From an uncultured Paracoccaceae bacterium (GTDB lineage Bacteria > Pseudomonadota > Alphaproteobacteria > Rhodobacterales > Rhodobacteraceae), in contig CALMJS010000015.1 of NCBI GenBank assembly GCA_937864535.1, forward strand, positions 62,001-126,000: a stretch of 64,000 nt of DNA, written 5' to 3'. Below are positions 18,550-27,887 of this stretch, piece by piece. Under the pieces are notes generated by a model. It searched no databases, was not told the DNA's origin, and saw only the letters and a list, made by a program, of their open reading frames with translations. The position numbers were made by a program, and so were the translations under genes. The first letter of the stretch is position 1, and each line of letters opens with the position of its first letter.

Positions 18550-18722
18550 AGCGACTGGTCTTTGTAATGGCTCTGGCCATTTTGTCGGGCTGCGGCATGG
18601 ATGGGTTCCCGCTGCGTCCGGTCGCGGATCTGGGCCTGTCGGTCAATGAACAGGGACAGGTCGAACGTAATTGTACGGTTGGCGGCTATAACAGCACCGT
18701 GTCGATCAACGTGAACTGCTAG
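18546..18722 (+). CDS. 58-residue lipoprotein between argH and lysA
   Basis: A short frame that starts inside the argH stop codon (ATGA). It encodes a signal peptide with a lipobox LSGC (cysteine 16), then about 42 residues with two further cysteines, ending [12 protein letters not shown] and a short tail. Small lipoproteins at this place, upstream of lysA, are common in proteobacteria, so gene order supports it as well as the lipobox. Function is unknown. Confidence 0.75.
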   Translation: MKRLVFVMALAILSGCGMDGFPLRPVADLGLSVNEQGQVERNCTVGGYNSTVSINVNC

Positions 18723-18787
18723 CGTCCGGTCTGTACAGATCGACCGCAACAATGTCAGATGGCCTCGCACGGAAATTGCGAGGCCAT

Positions 18788-19105
18788 ATGTCTATCCTGC
18801 GCGGACTCTATCTGGTTTTGGCGATCTGGGGCGGCTTTAAGCCCATGAGCCATTTTGTGACCTATATGTCGGAAAATCCCGGCGGTCTGGGCGGTTTGAT
18901 CGACGCGTGGTTCGTGTCAGAGGCCACCACCGGCCTGACATGGGACCTGACGATTGCGGCGATTGCCCTGACACTGTGGATTCTGGCAGAGGTGCGCGTG
19001 CGTAAAAACTGGACGGCCCTAGTCGCGATTCCGGCAACGTTTTGCATCGGGGTCAGTTGCGGGCTGCCACTCTATCTGTTTTTGCGCACCCGTCCTGTGA
19101 CTTAG
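18788..19105 (+). CDS. DUF2834-type small membrane protein
   Basis: A 105-residue membrane protein with three hydrophobic segments: residues about 4-20, 43-60 (TWDLTIAAIALTLWIL) and 70-90. The WGGFKPMSHF and DLTIAAIALTLWI patterns fit DUF2834 proteins. ATG 18788 has GCGAGG 5 bases upstream; the alternative start at 18752 adds a poorly supported 12 residues. Function is unknown. Confidence 0.7.
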   Translation: MSILRGLYLVLAIWGGFKPMSHFVTYMSENPGGLGGLIDAWFVSEATTGLTWDLTIAAIALTLWILAEVRVRKNWTALVAIPATFCIGVSCGLPLYLFLRTRPVT

Positions 19106-19164
19106 GGCTTGGGCTTTTCGCCTGATTTGCTATGACGCGCTGACCCAATGGCGCGGAGGGGCAG

Positions 19165-20430
19165 ATGGACCATTTCCTGTATCGTGACGGCGTTCTTCAT
19201 GCAGAGGACGTTTCGGTCGCTGACATTGCTGCGGCGGTCGGCACCCCGTTTTATGTCTATTCCTCGGCCACGTTGCTGCGCCATTTTCAGGTGTTCGACG
19301 ATGCGCTGGCGGGGATGGATCACCTCGTGTGCTTTGCGATGAAATCGCTGTCGAACGGTGCGGTGCTGCGGCTCTTGGGGCAGGCGGGTGCCGGTGTCGA
19401 TACCGTGTCCATCGGTGAATATCTGCGCGCCCGTGCCGCGGGCATTCCCGGCGACAGGATCGTCTTTTCCGGTGTTGGCAAGACCCGCGAGGAAATGCGG
19501 ATCGCGCTAGAGGGCGGCATCCGTCAGTTCAACGTCGAATCCGAGCCCGAGATGGAGGCCCTGTCCGAGGTCGCCCTGTCGTTGGGCAAGGTCGCGCCGA
19601 TCACCGTGCGGGTGAATCCGGACGTGGACGCGAAAACCCATGCGAAAATCGCGACGGGCAAGAAAGAGAACAAATTCGGTATCCCGATTTCCCGTGCGCG
19701 TGAGGTCTATGCCCGCGCCGCCCAGCTCAGGGGGCTAGAGGTCGTCGGGATTGACGTGCATATCGGCAGTCAGCTGACCGATCTGGAACCGTTCCGTCTG
19801 GCCTATCGCAAGGTGGCCGAACTGGCGCAGGCGCTGCGCGCGGACGGGCACAATATCCGCCGCCTCGATCTGGGCGGCGGGCTGGGCATCCCCTACACCC
19901 GCTCGAACGAGGTTCCGCCGCTGCCGATGGATCTGGGTCAGGTGATCCGCGAAGAGGTTGGCCATCTGGGCTGTGAGGTTGAAATCGAGCCCGGCCGACT
20001 GATCGCGGGCAACGCGGGCCTGATGGTGTCCGAGGTCATCTATGTCAAAGAGGGCGAAGACCGCCGTTTTCTGATCGTCGATGCCGCGATGAACGATCTG
20101 GTGCGTCCATCCATGTATGATGCCCACCACGATATCGAACCGGTCATCGAACCGGGCGCAGGTGCGGCCAAGACCGCCTATGACGTTGTTGGCCCGGTGT
20201 GCGAAACCGGCGACACCTTTGCCAAGGCCCGCGATCTGCCCGAAATGGCGGCAGGCGATCTGGTCGCGTTCCGCTCTGCCGGGGCCTATGGGGCTGTCAT
20301 GGCCAGCGAATACAACTCGCGTCCCTTGATCCCCGAAGTTCTAGTGCAGGGCGATAAATTTGCGGTTATCCGCCGACGACCTACCTATGAAGAGATGATC
20401 GCCCGCGATATCGTTCCAGAGTGGCTCTGA
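19165..20430 (+). CDS. lysA: diaminopimelate decarboxylase
   Basis: LysA makes lysine from meso-diaminopimelate using pyridoxal phosphate. The cofactor lysine is K60 in CFAMKSLSN, the phosphate-binding glycine loop is DLGGGLGIPY near residue 230 and the second active-site segment is GPVCETGDTFA near 340. A GGAGGGG site precedes the ATG. It follows argH, a lipoprotein and DUF2834 on the same strand. Confidence 0.97.
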   Translation: MDHFLYRDGVLHAEDVSVADIAAAVGTPFYVYSSATLLRHFQVFDDALAGMDHLVCFAMKSLSNGAVLRLLGQAGAGVDTVSIGEYLRARAAGIPGDRIVFSGVGKTREEMRIALEGGIRQFNVESEPEMEALSEVALSLGKVAPITVRVNPDVDAKTHAKIATGKKENKFGIPISRAREVYARAAQLRGLEVVGIDVHIGSQLTDLEPFRLAYRKVAELAQALRADGHNIRRLDLGGGLGIPYTRSNEVPPLPMDLGQVIREEVGHLGCEVEIEPGRLIAGNAGLMVSEVIYVKEGEDRRFLIVDAAMNDLVRPSMYDAHHDIEPVIEPGAGAAKTAYDVVGPVCETGDTFAKARDLPEMAAGDLVAFRSAGAYGAVMASEYNSRPLIPEVLVQGDKFAVIRRRPTYEEMIARDIVPEWL

Positions 20431-20442
20431 TCCCGTTAGGGT

Positions 20443-22935
20443 ATGGCCAGCAACCGGAGAAAACCGCTGACCGACCCGACCAGAGACCTACGCCATGTGC
20501 GCCTGCCTGTGCTGGCAACCCGCCTTGGGATGCTGGCCGAGGTGGTCGTGCGCTGTTTCTGGCCGCTATGGACCGTGGTCTTGGTCGCAGTATCGCCGTT
20601 GATGCTGGGACTGCATGTGGCAGTGCCACTGGAACTGGTTTGGGGCTGGACCGCCGCCGGAGTCATCGGCGCCGTCATCGCGCTGTGGTTCGGGATCAGG
20701 CGGTTCCGCCTGCCGACCCCGGAACAGGCTTTGGCGCGGGTGGATGGTCATTTGCCGGGGCGGCCCATCGCGGCATTGATGGACGCGCAGGCAATTGGCG
20801 CGGCGGATGCCGGGTCCTTGGCCGTGTGGCGTGCGCATCTCGACCGGATGTGGGATCGCAGCAAACACGCCCGTCCGGTAGAGCCCGATCTGCGGCTGGC
20901 CGCGCGTGATCCGTTTGGTCTGCGCTATGTGGCCCTGCTGTTTTTTGTGGTGGCGCTGATGTTCGGCTCTATCTGGCGGATCGGTCAGGCGGTGCAGCCT
21001 GCCCCGTCGGGTGCAGTGGCGCAGACCGCGACCGGACCCGTATGGGAGGGCTGGATCGAACCGCCCGCCTACACAGGGTTGCCAACACTGTATTTGGCGG
21101 ACCAGCGCGACGACCGTCTAGCGGTGCCCGTTGGATCGCAGATCACCCTGAGGTTCTATGGCGAAATTGGCGCGCTGACCCTTGCGGAGACGGTGTCTGG
21201 CCGCGTCGGTGACGCGGTGTCTGCGGCCTCTGATCAGCAGCAAGTATTCTCTGTGACGACCGATGGTGTGATCACCATCGCAGGTGAGGGCGGGCGTGAC
21301 TGGCAGATTTCCGTTCTGCCCGATCAAGGCCCTACTGTTGTCGCCACGGGCGCAGCAGAGGCGGACGCCAAAGGGGTAATGTCCCAGCCCTTCCGCGCGA
21401 CGGATGATTACGGCGTGACCTCGGGTATGGCGGTGGTCGCGCTTGATCTGGATGCGGTGGACCGTCGGCATGGTTTGGCGACCCCGCCCGATCCGATTGC
21501 TCCGATCATCGTGGATTTGCCCCTGCCGATTTCGCGCGATCGCAGTGCCTTTGACGAGGTGCTGTCCGATGATTTTAGCCAGAGCGTGCTGTCGCGCCTG
21601 CCGGTCACGGTCACCCTGTCGGTGCAGGATGCCATCGGGCAGACCGGGACGGCGACGCCGATTGCGATGATGCTGCCGGGACGGCGGTTTTTCCAGCCGG
21701 TCGCGCAGGCGCTGATCGAACAGCGGCGCGATCTGTTGTGGGCGGACGCCAATGCGCCCCGCGTGGCGCAGATTTTGCGCGCCTTGGTCTATCGCCCGGA
21801 TGATCTGGGCGTCACGACCGAGGTTGCGGGCCAGATCGTCGCCGTCATTCGCCAGATCGAGGCGACGCCAGCCAATTTCCCGACCGAGGAAAAGGCACAG
21901 ATCGCCCAAACCCTGTGGGATATCGCGTTGCAGCTCGAAGAGGGGGCCTTGGCCGATGCGCTGGCCCGGTTGCAACGCGCCCAGGACCGTCTGGCCGAAG
22001 CGATGCGCGACGGCGCCAGCCCCGCCGAAATTCAGGAACTGATGGACGAACTGCGCGATGCGACCCGCGACTATATGCAGATGCTGGCCGAGCGCGCCGA
22101 ACCCGGTCAGGATGGCGCGGATATGCCGGATCAGAACCAGCAAGCGATGGAGTTCAATCAGGACGAGATCAACGCGCTGATGGACCGGATCCAGCAGCTG
22201 ATGGAAGAAGGCCGGATGGCCGAAGCCCAAGCGTTGATGGAGCAATTGAACCAGTTGCTGGAAAATATGGAAGTGACCCAAGGCGACGGCAGTAGCGGCC
22301 AGAATTCGCCCGGCCAACAGTCGATGCAGCAACTGGGGGAAACCCTGCGCCAGCAACAGCAACTGTCCGACGATGCCTTCCGGGATTTGCAGGATCAGTT
22401 CGGGCAGGGCCAACAGGGCCAACCCGACACTGAAGAGCTGGCGGATCGTCAGCGCCAGCTAGAACAGATGCTGGATGATCAGCGGCAAAACCTGCCGAAC
22501 CTGCCCGGAGAGCAGGCGGATACCGCGCGGCGCTCGCTCGAACAGGCGCAGCGGTCGATGGATCAGGCCGCCGATGCGCTGCGCGAGGGGGACCTGCCAC
22601 AGGCGATTGATCGTCAGTCCGACGCGATGGATGCGCTGCGCGACGGGCTTCGCAATCTGGGCGAGGCGATTGCCCAAGCCGAGCGCCCGGAGGACGGCGG
22701 ACAGGGCCAAGAGCCCGGGAACCGTACCGCCCAGACAACCCCGCGCCAAACCGACCCCTTGGGGCGGCAGGCGGGCACGACGGGGCAGTCGGGCACCGAT
22801 CAGCAGATGTTGCAGGGCGAAAATGTCTATCGCCGGGCCGGAGAATTGCTGGACGAAATCCGGCGCCGCGCCGAGGAAACCCAACGTCCCGAGGACGAAC
22901 GCAGCTATCTGCGACGTCTGCTGGAACTGTTTTAG
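20443..22935 (+). CDS. DUF4175 (TIGR02302-type) membrane protein
   Basis: An 830-residue envelope protein of unknown function, 12 bases after lysA. Three hydrophobic segments lie in the first 180 residues (about 37-55, 66-80, 160-177), followed by a periplasmic-looking region of about 270 residues with beta structure, and from about residue 450 a long helical part very rich in Gln, Glu, Asp and Met (for example RIQQLMEEGRMAEAQ). The last 80 residues are charged and end in SYLRRLLELF. The architecture matches DUF4175 proteins of alphaproteobacteria. It is convergent with the zinc-ribbon gene with a 9-base gap. Confidence 0.8.
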   Translation: MASNRRKPLTDPTRDLRHVRLPVLATRLGMLAEVVVRCFWPLWTVVLVAVSPLMLGLHVAVPLELVWGWTAAGVIGAVIALWFGIRRFRLPTPEQALARVDGHLPGRPIAALMDAQAIGAADAGSLAVWRAHLDRMWDRSKHARPVEPDLRLAARDPFGLRYVALLFFVVALMFGSIWRIGQAVQPAPSGAVAQTATGPVWEGWIEPPAYTGLPTLYLADQRDDRLAVPVGSQITLRFYGEIGALTLAETVSGRVGDAVSAASDQQQVFSVTTDGVITIAGEGGRDWQISVLPDQGPTVVATGAAEADAKGVMSQPFRATDDYGVTSGMAVVALDLDAVDRRHGLATPPDPIAPIIVDLPLPISRDRSAFDEVLSDDFSQSVLSRLPVTVTLSVQDAIGQTGTATPIAMMLPGRRFFQPVAQALIEQRRDLLWADANAPRVAQILRALVYRPDDLGVTTEVAGQIVAVIRQIEATPANFPTEEKAQIAQTLWDIALQLEEGALADALARLQRAQDRLAEAMRDGASPAEIQELMDELRDATRDYMQMLAERAEPGQDGADMPDQNQQAMEFNQDEINALMDRIQQLMEEGRMAEAQALMEQLNQLLENMEVTQGDGSSGQNSPGQQSMQQLGETLRQQQQLSDDAFRDLQDQFGQGQQGQPDTEELADRQRQLEQMLDDQRQNLPNLPGEQADTARRSLEQAQRSMDQAADALREGDLPQAIDRQSDAMDALRDGLRNLGEAIAQAERPEDGGQGQEPGNRTAQTTPRQTDPLGRQAGTTGQSGTDQQMLQGENVYRRAGELLDEIRRRAEETQRPEDERSYLRRLLELF

Positions 22936-22944
22936 GTCAGTGGA

Positions 22945-23835
22945 TCAGGCACCTGGGCCGCCGATCATTTGCAGCAGGCGCTGCACCTGAATATCCAGCG
23001 CGATCCGCAGATCGTCCACCAGCGCGACATAGGTCGACAGGACAGGTTCGGCCTGCGGCAGCGCCGCAGAAATCTGGGCCGCCATCGCGTAGGCTCCCGC
23101 TCCAATCGCCGCCAGGCCGACGACCAACAAAAATCCAATCCGAAAGCCGGATCTTTGCGGGGCGGTCGCGTCGACATAGCCGGGAGTACCCGCAGGGCGT
23201 TCGCTGGTCGACCGAAGAGTGGAATTGATCTCTTCGATATCGGGGAACAGGTCCTTGCGGGCACTGGATTTCGGCTCGTCCGTCTCACCCTTGATCCGGG
23301 CCATGCGGCGGGACGCCTCGGCGTTGCGGGTCTCTGGCTCTCCGGCATCGTCGAGCCCTAGTTCGGGCTGGCTCTCGAGCGGTTCGGCCTCGGACTGACG
23401 GCGGCCGGCTTCCCGCTCGGCCTCGGCCCGCAGAATCGCGGCGATTTCGGGGTCGATCTGCCGCCGGGGCCGATGGGCGACAGAGGCGGGTAGCCCTTGG
23501 GGTTCGTCATCCTCGTCGTCAAGTTCGGCATCGGCGCTCTGGGTGGCGGCTGCCGGTTGCGCAGCCACGGACGCGCGCTCCGGCGTGGCGGGGCCGCGAG
23601 GGAGCGGCGTTGTCGGCAAGTCGGGTCGCGCCATGGTGGGCGGCATATTCCGCACGGTTGCGGGCGATCGTTCGGGTCCGGCGTCGCCGGTTCCCTCTTC
23701 GGCCTCGACTGAGGCACCCGGGGTTTCGAACCAGGTATGGCCACAGCTGGAACACTGGACATCGCGACCGGCTGACGGAATGACGTCATCGGGGACTTCG
23801 TATTGGGCACCGCAATTTGGGCAAATGAGCCGCAT
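22945..23835 (-). CDS. MJ0042-type zinc-ribbon membrane protein
   Basis: The 296-residue protein starts with a CPNCGAQY ... CSSCGHTWFE zinc ribbon (Cys 5, 8, 28, 31), then a long acidic, Pro- and Glu-rich disordered stretch, and near residue 235 a hydrophobic segment (FLLVVGLAAIGAGAYAMA) before a short C-terminal part. Such proteins beside ftsE are common in Rhodobacterales; their role is unknown. It is divergent from ftsE with a 160-base intergenic region. Confidence 0.85.
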   Translation of the reverse strand: MRLICPNCGAQYEVPDDVIPSAGRDVQCSSCGHTWFETPGASVEAEEGTGDAGPERSPATVRNMPPTMARPDLPTTPLPRGPATPERASVAAQPAAATQSADAELDDEDDEPQGLPASVAHRPRRQIDPEIAAILRAEAEREAGRRQSEAEPLESQPELGLDDAGEPETRNAEASRRMARIKGETDEPKSSARKDLFPDIEEINSTLRSTSERPAGTPGYVDATAPQRSGFRIGFLLVVGLAAIGAGAYAMAAQISAALPQAEPVLSTYVALVDDLRIALDIQVQRLLQMIGGPGA

Positions 23836-23995
23836 TATGTCGTTCCGTCGTTCTATAGGTCCGGTGTCATCGGAGGTATCTGTAACAATCCCATCCGAAA
23901 GGGAAAAGCAAAACCACGCCTGTGCATGTCAGGTGCAATTGAAATCCGCCTGTGTTTTCGGCAGAACACATTTGCATGCGCGAAAGGACCGATCC

Positions 23996-24670
23996 TTGAT
24001 AGAACTCGACCGGGTTGCCTATTCATATGGCGGCGGAGAACTGTTTTCCGACGTGACCCTGACCCTAGCCCCGGGGTCATTCCAATTTCTGACCGGCCCG
24101 TCGGGGTCAGGCAAAACCACCCTGATGAAGCTGTGTTATGGTGAACTGCGCTCCACCTCGGGCCATGTCAGACTGTTCGGTCAGAATGCCCGCGAGATGG
24201 GTCGCGATGACATCGCGCTGTGTCGGCGCAAAATTGGCGTCGTGCATCAGGATTGCCAGTTTCTGGACCACCTGACCGTCGCGGAAAATATTGCACTGCC
24301 GCTGACGGTGGCAGGTCGCGGGGCCGAGGCGGCCGACTATCTGGCCGATCTCATGGCATGGGTCGGCCTGACGCATCAGGCAAACCAGTTACCGCCGGAA
24401 TTGTCGGGGGGCGAACGTCAGCGGGCCGCTCTGGCGCGGGCGGTGATCGTGTCGCCGGATGTGATCATCGCGGACGAGCCGACCGGGAATATCGATTGGG
24501 AAATGTCGCAGCGGCTGCTGCGGCTCTTGGTCGAATTGAACCGCATGGGGCGCACTGTCCTGATCGCCACGCATGATTTGAACCTGATCCGCGCCGCCAA
24601 GGCGCAGGTGCAGTCGCGGGTCCTGCGTTTGACAGGGCGTCGGCTACAGGTTGCGGGGGTAGACCTATGA
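23996..24670 (+). CDS. ftsE: cell-division ABC transporter ATPase FtsE
   Basis: FtsE powers FtsX to control peptidoglycan hydrolases at the division site. The 224-residue ATPase has Walker A GPSGSGKTT (34-42), signature LSGGERQRA and Walker B VIIADEPTGNID. The start is the TTG at 23996 (MIELDRVAYSYGG), which has AAAGGA 8 bases upstream and gives the family length; the ATG-started longer frame from 23543 runs back over the divergent gene. It overlaps ftsX by ATGA. Confidence 0.93.
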   Translation: MIELDRVAYSYGGGELFSDVTLTLAPGSFQFLTGPSGSGKTTLMKLCYGELRSTSGHVRLFGQNAREMGRDDIALCRRKIGVVHQDCQFLDHLTVAENIALPLTVAGRGAEAADYLADLMAWVGLTHQANQLPPELSGGERQRAALARAVIVSPDVIIADEPTGNIDWEMSQRLLRLLVELNRMGRTVLIATHDLNLIRAAKAQVQSRVLRLTGRRLQVAGVDL

Positions 24671-25569
24671 ACGGGTTGTTCCGCTATATCGCCGTTCTGG
24701 CAGGCGACCCGCAGGCCGATCGCACGGTGCCGCCAACCGGGTTCACCGCGCGACTGACGGTGTTTACCGCCGGTGCGATGGCATTTCTGGCGGTGTTTGC
24801 GCTGGCGCTGTCCTTGGCGACGGGCCGGATCGCGGACCGGTGGGAATCGGAATTGGCGCGCACGGCGACCCTCAGGATTTCGGCGCCGATGGACCAGCTC
24901 GACGCCCAGCAGGCCGCGGCGTTGACCGTGCTAGAGACTACCCCCGGCATCGCCTCGGCACGGGCGCTGACGGCCGAAGAGCAAAAGGCGCTGCTCGAGC
25001 CGTGGTTTGGGCCTGATCTGCCGGTCGAGAGCCTGCCCATCCCGCGCCTGATCGAGATTGTCGAAACCGAAGAGGGCTATGATCCCGCCGGTCTGCGCGC
25101 CCGCCTTCAGGCCGAGGTGCCGGGTGCCGTTCTGGACGATCACACGCGTTGGCGTGACCCGCTGATTGCTGCGGCACATCGGCTGCGGCTGCTGGCGGTG
25201 GTGGCGGTTGTCCTGATCGGCATGGCGACGGCGGCGATGATTACCCTCGCCGCGCAAGCAGCCTTGGCCGCCAATGCGCAGGTGATCCGCGTGATGCGGC
25301 TGGTCGGGGCGCAGGATATGTATATCGCAGGGGCTTTTGTGCGGCGGTTTACCCTGCGCGGCCTGATGGGCGCAGTCAGTGGCACCTTGGCCGGGATGGT
25401 GGCGGTTCTGCTGCTCCCTTCGACCGAAGTGGCGGGCGGTTTCCTCACGGGTCTTAGTTTTCAGGGGCTGGGATGGCTGGTGCCGCTGGCGATTCCGCCC
25501 TTGGCCGCAATCGTTGCCTTTTTCGCCACCCGCGCTGCTGCGCTCAGAACGCTAAGGGACTTGTCATGA
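24667..25569 (+). CDS. ftsX: cell-division membrane protein FtsX
   Basis: FtsX is the four-helix partner of FtsE. The 300-residue protein has one N-terminal span (about 33-53), a periplasmic domain (about 60-165) and three further spans toward the C-terminus, the usual FtsX topology. It begins within the ftsE stop codon and overlaps plsC by 4 bases, so ftsE-ftsX-plsC form one transcript. Confidence 0.92.
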   Translation: MNGLFRYIAVLAGDPQADRTVPPTGFTARLTVFTAGAMAFLAVFALALSLATGRIADRWESELARTATLRISAPMDQLDAQQAAALTVLETTPGIASARALTAEEQKALLEPWFGPDLPVESLPIPRLIEIVETEEGYDPAGLRARLQAEVPGAVLDDHTRWRDPLIAAAHRLRLLAVVAVVLIGMATAAMITLAAQAALAANAQVIRVMRLVGAQDMYIAGAFVRRFTLRGLMGAVSGTLAGMVAVLLLPSTEVAGGFLTGLSFQGLGWLVPLAIPPLAAIVAFFATRAAALRTLRDLS

Positions 25570-26288
25570 TGGCTCTGCTGCAGGTTATCCGGTCGATTGT
25601 CTTTACAGTGATCGCCTACGGGTCGATGCCGATTGTGGCGCTGATCTGTTTGCCTTGGGCGCTGCTGGATCGGCGCGGGGCCTTTGCCGCGGCGCATATC
25701 TGGTGTCGGATCGCGATGTGGTGCGCCCGCTGGATCGTCGGCCTCAAGACCGAAGTGCGTGGCACCCCGCCAAAGGGCGGGGCATTGGTCGTCGGTAAAC
25801 ACCAGTCGTTTCTGGACATCATCATGATTTTTGCCGCGATCCCGCGCGGCAAGTTCATCATGAAAAAGGAACTGATCTATACCCCCGTCGTGGGCCAATA
25901 CGGGCTGATGATGGGGTGTATTCCGGTAAATCGCGGCAAACGCGGCGCTGCGATCAAGAAGATGAAGGCCGACGTCGCGGCGGGCCGGACCGAGGATGGC
26001 CAATTGATCATCTTTCCGCAGGGGACCCGCGTCCCGCCGGGGGAAAAGCGTCCGTATAAAATCGGCACTGCGGTTCTGTATGAACAGCTAGAGCAGGACT
26101 GCTATCCCGTGGCCGTCAACGTCGGTTTGTTCTGGCCCGCACATGGGCTGGTGAAAAAGCCCGGCACCGCGGTGATCGAATTCCTGCCGCCCATCGCGCC
26201 GGGGAAATCCACCATCGAGTTTATGGCAGAGCTGGAAGCCGTGATCGAGGCCGGTTCGGACCGCCTGATGGCAGAGGCGCGGGGCTAA
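25566..26288 (+). CDS. plsC: 1-acyl-sn-glycerol-3-phosphate acyltransferase
   Basis: PlsC acylates lysophosphatidic acid to phosphatidic acid. The 240-residue protein has an N-terminal span, the catalytic HX4D motif HQSFLD near residue 79, the glycerophosphate motif IPVNRGKRG and FPQGTR near 155. Two ATG codons in tandem at 25566 and 25569 overlap the ftsX stop. Its own stop overlaps that of the convergent LysE gene by 4 bases. Confidence 0.94.
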   Translation: MMALLQVIRSIVFTVIAYGSMPIVALICLPWALLDRRGAFAAAHIWCRIAMWCARWIVGLKTEVRGTPPKGGALVVGKHQSFLDIIMIFAAIPRGKFIMKKELIYTPVVGQYGLMMGCIPVNRGKRGAAIKKMKADVAAGRTEDGQLIIFPQGTRVPPGEKRPYKIGTAVLYEQLEQDCYPVAVNVGLFWPAHGLVKKPGTAVIEFLPPIAPGKSTIEFMAELEAVIEAGSDRLMAEARG

Positions 26289-26905
26289 CCCCGCGTTTTC
26301 CACGCAAACCAGACGGCAATCCCCGCCAGACACAGCGCAAGAGCGCGGCGCAAAATCAGACTGCGCCGTGGATCCTCCAGCAGGGGCCGTGCCGTCCCGG
26401 CGAGCAGAACAATCCCTGCATGAATGCCGGTGGCAACCGCGACGTAGATCATCGACAACCAGATCGTTTGCGGCATCACGGCATAGTCTGTCGTGACAAA
26501 CCCCGGCAGGACGGCAATGTAGAAAACCGCTGCCTTGGGGTTTAGCAGGTTGGTGATCAGGCCGCGTTTGAAGTAGCGGGCCATGCTGGACCCGATCGCG
26601 GCATGTTCGATGGACTCGCCCGCATCGCGCCAGCCGTCCCATGCCAGCCACAGCAGATAGAGCACACCGCCCCAGCGCAGGGCCTGATACATGACGGGTG
26701 ACGCGGCAATCACTGCCCCGACCCCGAGGGCCGCCAAGAGGCCGACCACCGTCAGTCCGAGCGCAACACCAGCCACAGCGGCAAAGCCATACCGGCGCCC
26801 CTGTGCTGCCGCCACCACGGCCAGATAGGCCATATTCGGACCGGGCGTCAGCTCGATCAGAATTGACGCCACAGCAAATTCGATTGCGGCTGTGGTCAGG
26901 TCCAT
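26285..26905 (-). CDS. LysE/RhtB family amino-acid exporter
   Basis: A 206-residue membrane protein with about six hydrophobic helices and the family start ELTPGPNMAYLAVVAAAQGRR; the later ITNLLNPKAAVFY segment is typical of the RhtB group. It starts inside the 3' end of hemF (10-base overlap), so is probably co-transcribed with it. The exported amino acid cannot be told from sequence. Confidence 0.9.
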   Translation of the reverse strand: MDLTTAAIEFAVASILIELTPGPNMAYLAVVAAAQGRRYGFAAVAGVALGLTVVGLLAALGVGAVIAASPVMYQALRWGGVLYLLWLAWDGWRDAGESIEHAAIGSSMARYFKRGLITNLLNPKAAVFYIAVLPGFVTTDYAVMPQTIWLSMIYVAVATGIHAGIVLLAGTARPLLEDPRRSLILRRALALCLAGIAVWFAWKTRG

Positions 26906-27786
26906 TTGGCCATTGGCGGCAGGCTCATCAGGACCGCATTGGCGTCGTGCCCCGTGGCCAGACCGAATTTGGTCCCGCGATCATAAACGAGGTTATATTC
27001 GGCATATAGCCCGCGATGGATCAACTGGGTGTCCTTGTCCGCGTCGGTCCAGGGTGTCGTCCGTCGGCGTTCGGTGACCGGCACAAAGGCAGGCAGAAAC
27101 GCCCGTCCGATATCCTGCGTCAGGGCAAAATCGGCCGCCCAGTCGCCGGTGCAGCGGTCGTCCATGAACACGCCGCCAACGCCGCGCGCGCGGCCCCGAT
27201 GGGGAATGTAGAAATATTCGTCGGCCCATTCCTTGAGTTTAGGGTAGAGATCCTCGCCATGCGGATCGAGGTATTGTTTCTGCGTCGCGTGGAAATGGGC
27301 GGTATCCTCGGCGTATTCGATGCAGGGGTTCAGGTCGGACCCGCCGCCAAACCACCATGCGCCGGGGGTCCAGAACATCCGGGTGTTCATATGGACCGCC
27401 GGGCTATGGGGGTTCTGCATATGGGCGACCAGCGAAATGCCAGAGGCCCAGAACCGCGGGTCGGCTTCGATCCCCGGAACGCCGCGTGCGGCCATGGCCT
27501 TTTGCGCGGCAGAGCCGAGCGTGCCATAGACGGTGGACACGTTGACGCCGACCTTTTCGAACACGCGGCCGCCGCGCATCACGCTCATCAGACCGCCGCC
27601 GGCATCTTCGCCCTCTGTGCCTTGGCGTTTGGTTTCGGTGACCTCGAACCGTCCGGCGGGCGCGCTGGCCAGAGGGCCGGCGGTCTGGCTGTCCTCTAAC
27701 GCTTCAAAGGCGGCGACGATGTCATCGCGCAACTGGCGGAACCATGCCGACGCTGCGGCCTTTTCTTCGAACATCGGTGCGGTCAT
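26896..27786 (-). CDS. hemF: oxygen-dependent coproporphyrinogen III oxidase
   Basis: HemF makes protoporphyrinogen from coproporphyrinogen III in aerobic heme synthesis. The 296-residue protein shows the conserved blocks HMNTRMFW, WWFGGGSDLNPCIEY, FYIPHRGRARGVGG and EYNLVYDRGTKFGL. A GGAG site precedes ATG 27786. I looked for an FNR-type TTGAT-N4-ATCAA site upstream and saw none. Confidence 0.96.
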   Translation of the reverse strand: MTAPMFEEKAAASAWFRQLRDDIVAAFEALEDSQTAGPLASAPAGRFEVTETKRQGTEGEDAGGGLMSVMRGGRVFEKVGVNVSTVYGTLGSAAQKAMAARGVPGIEADPRFWASGISLVAHMQNPHSPAVHMNTRMFWTPGAWWFGGGSDLNPCIEYAEDTAHFHATQKQYLDPHGEDLYPKLKEWADEYFYIPHRGRARGVGGVFMDDRCTGDWAADFALTQDIGRAFLPAFVPVTERRRTTPWTDADKDTQLIHRGLYAEYNLVYDRGTKFGLATGHDANAVLMSLPPMAKWT

Positions 27787-27887
27787 CGCTCTTCTCCTGC
27801 GGGTCGGCTATTGAATAACACGGCTTTGGTCCTTCATATCGGCGCGAATTGTCGCCCGCCAGTCATCCGGGCACAAAAGGAGACGTT

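Noticed and set aside
23543-23995. Long ftsE frame with about 150 extra N-terminal residues
   Set aside because: The extra part is antisense to the zinc-ribbon gene; the TTG at 23996 has a good ribosome site and gives the family length.
27787-27887. Search for an FNR-type site before hemF
   Set aside because: No TTGAT-N4-ATCAA pattern is present on either strand.
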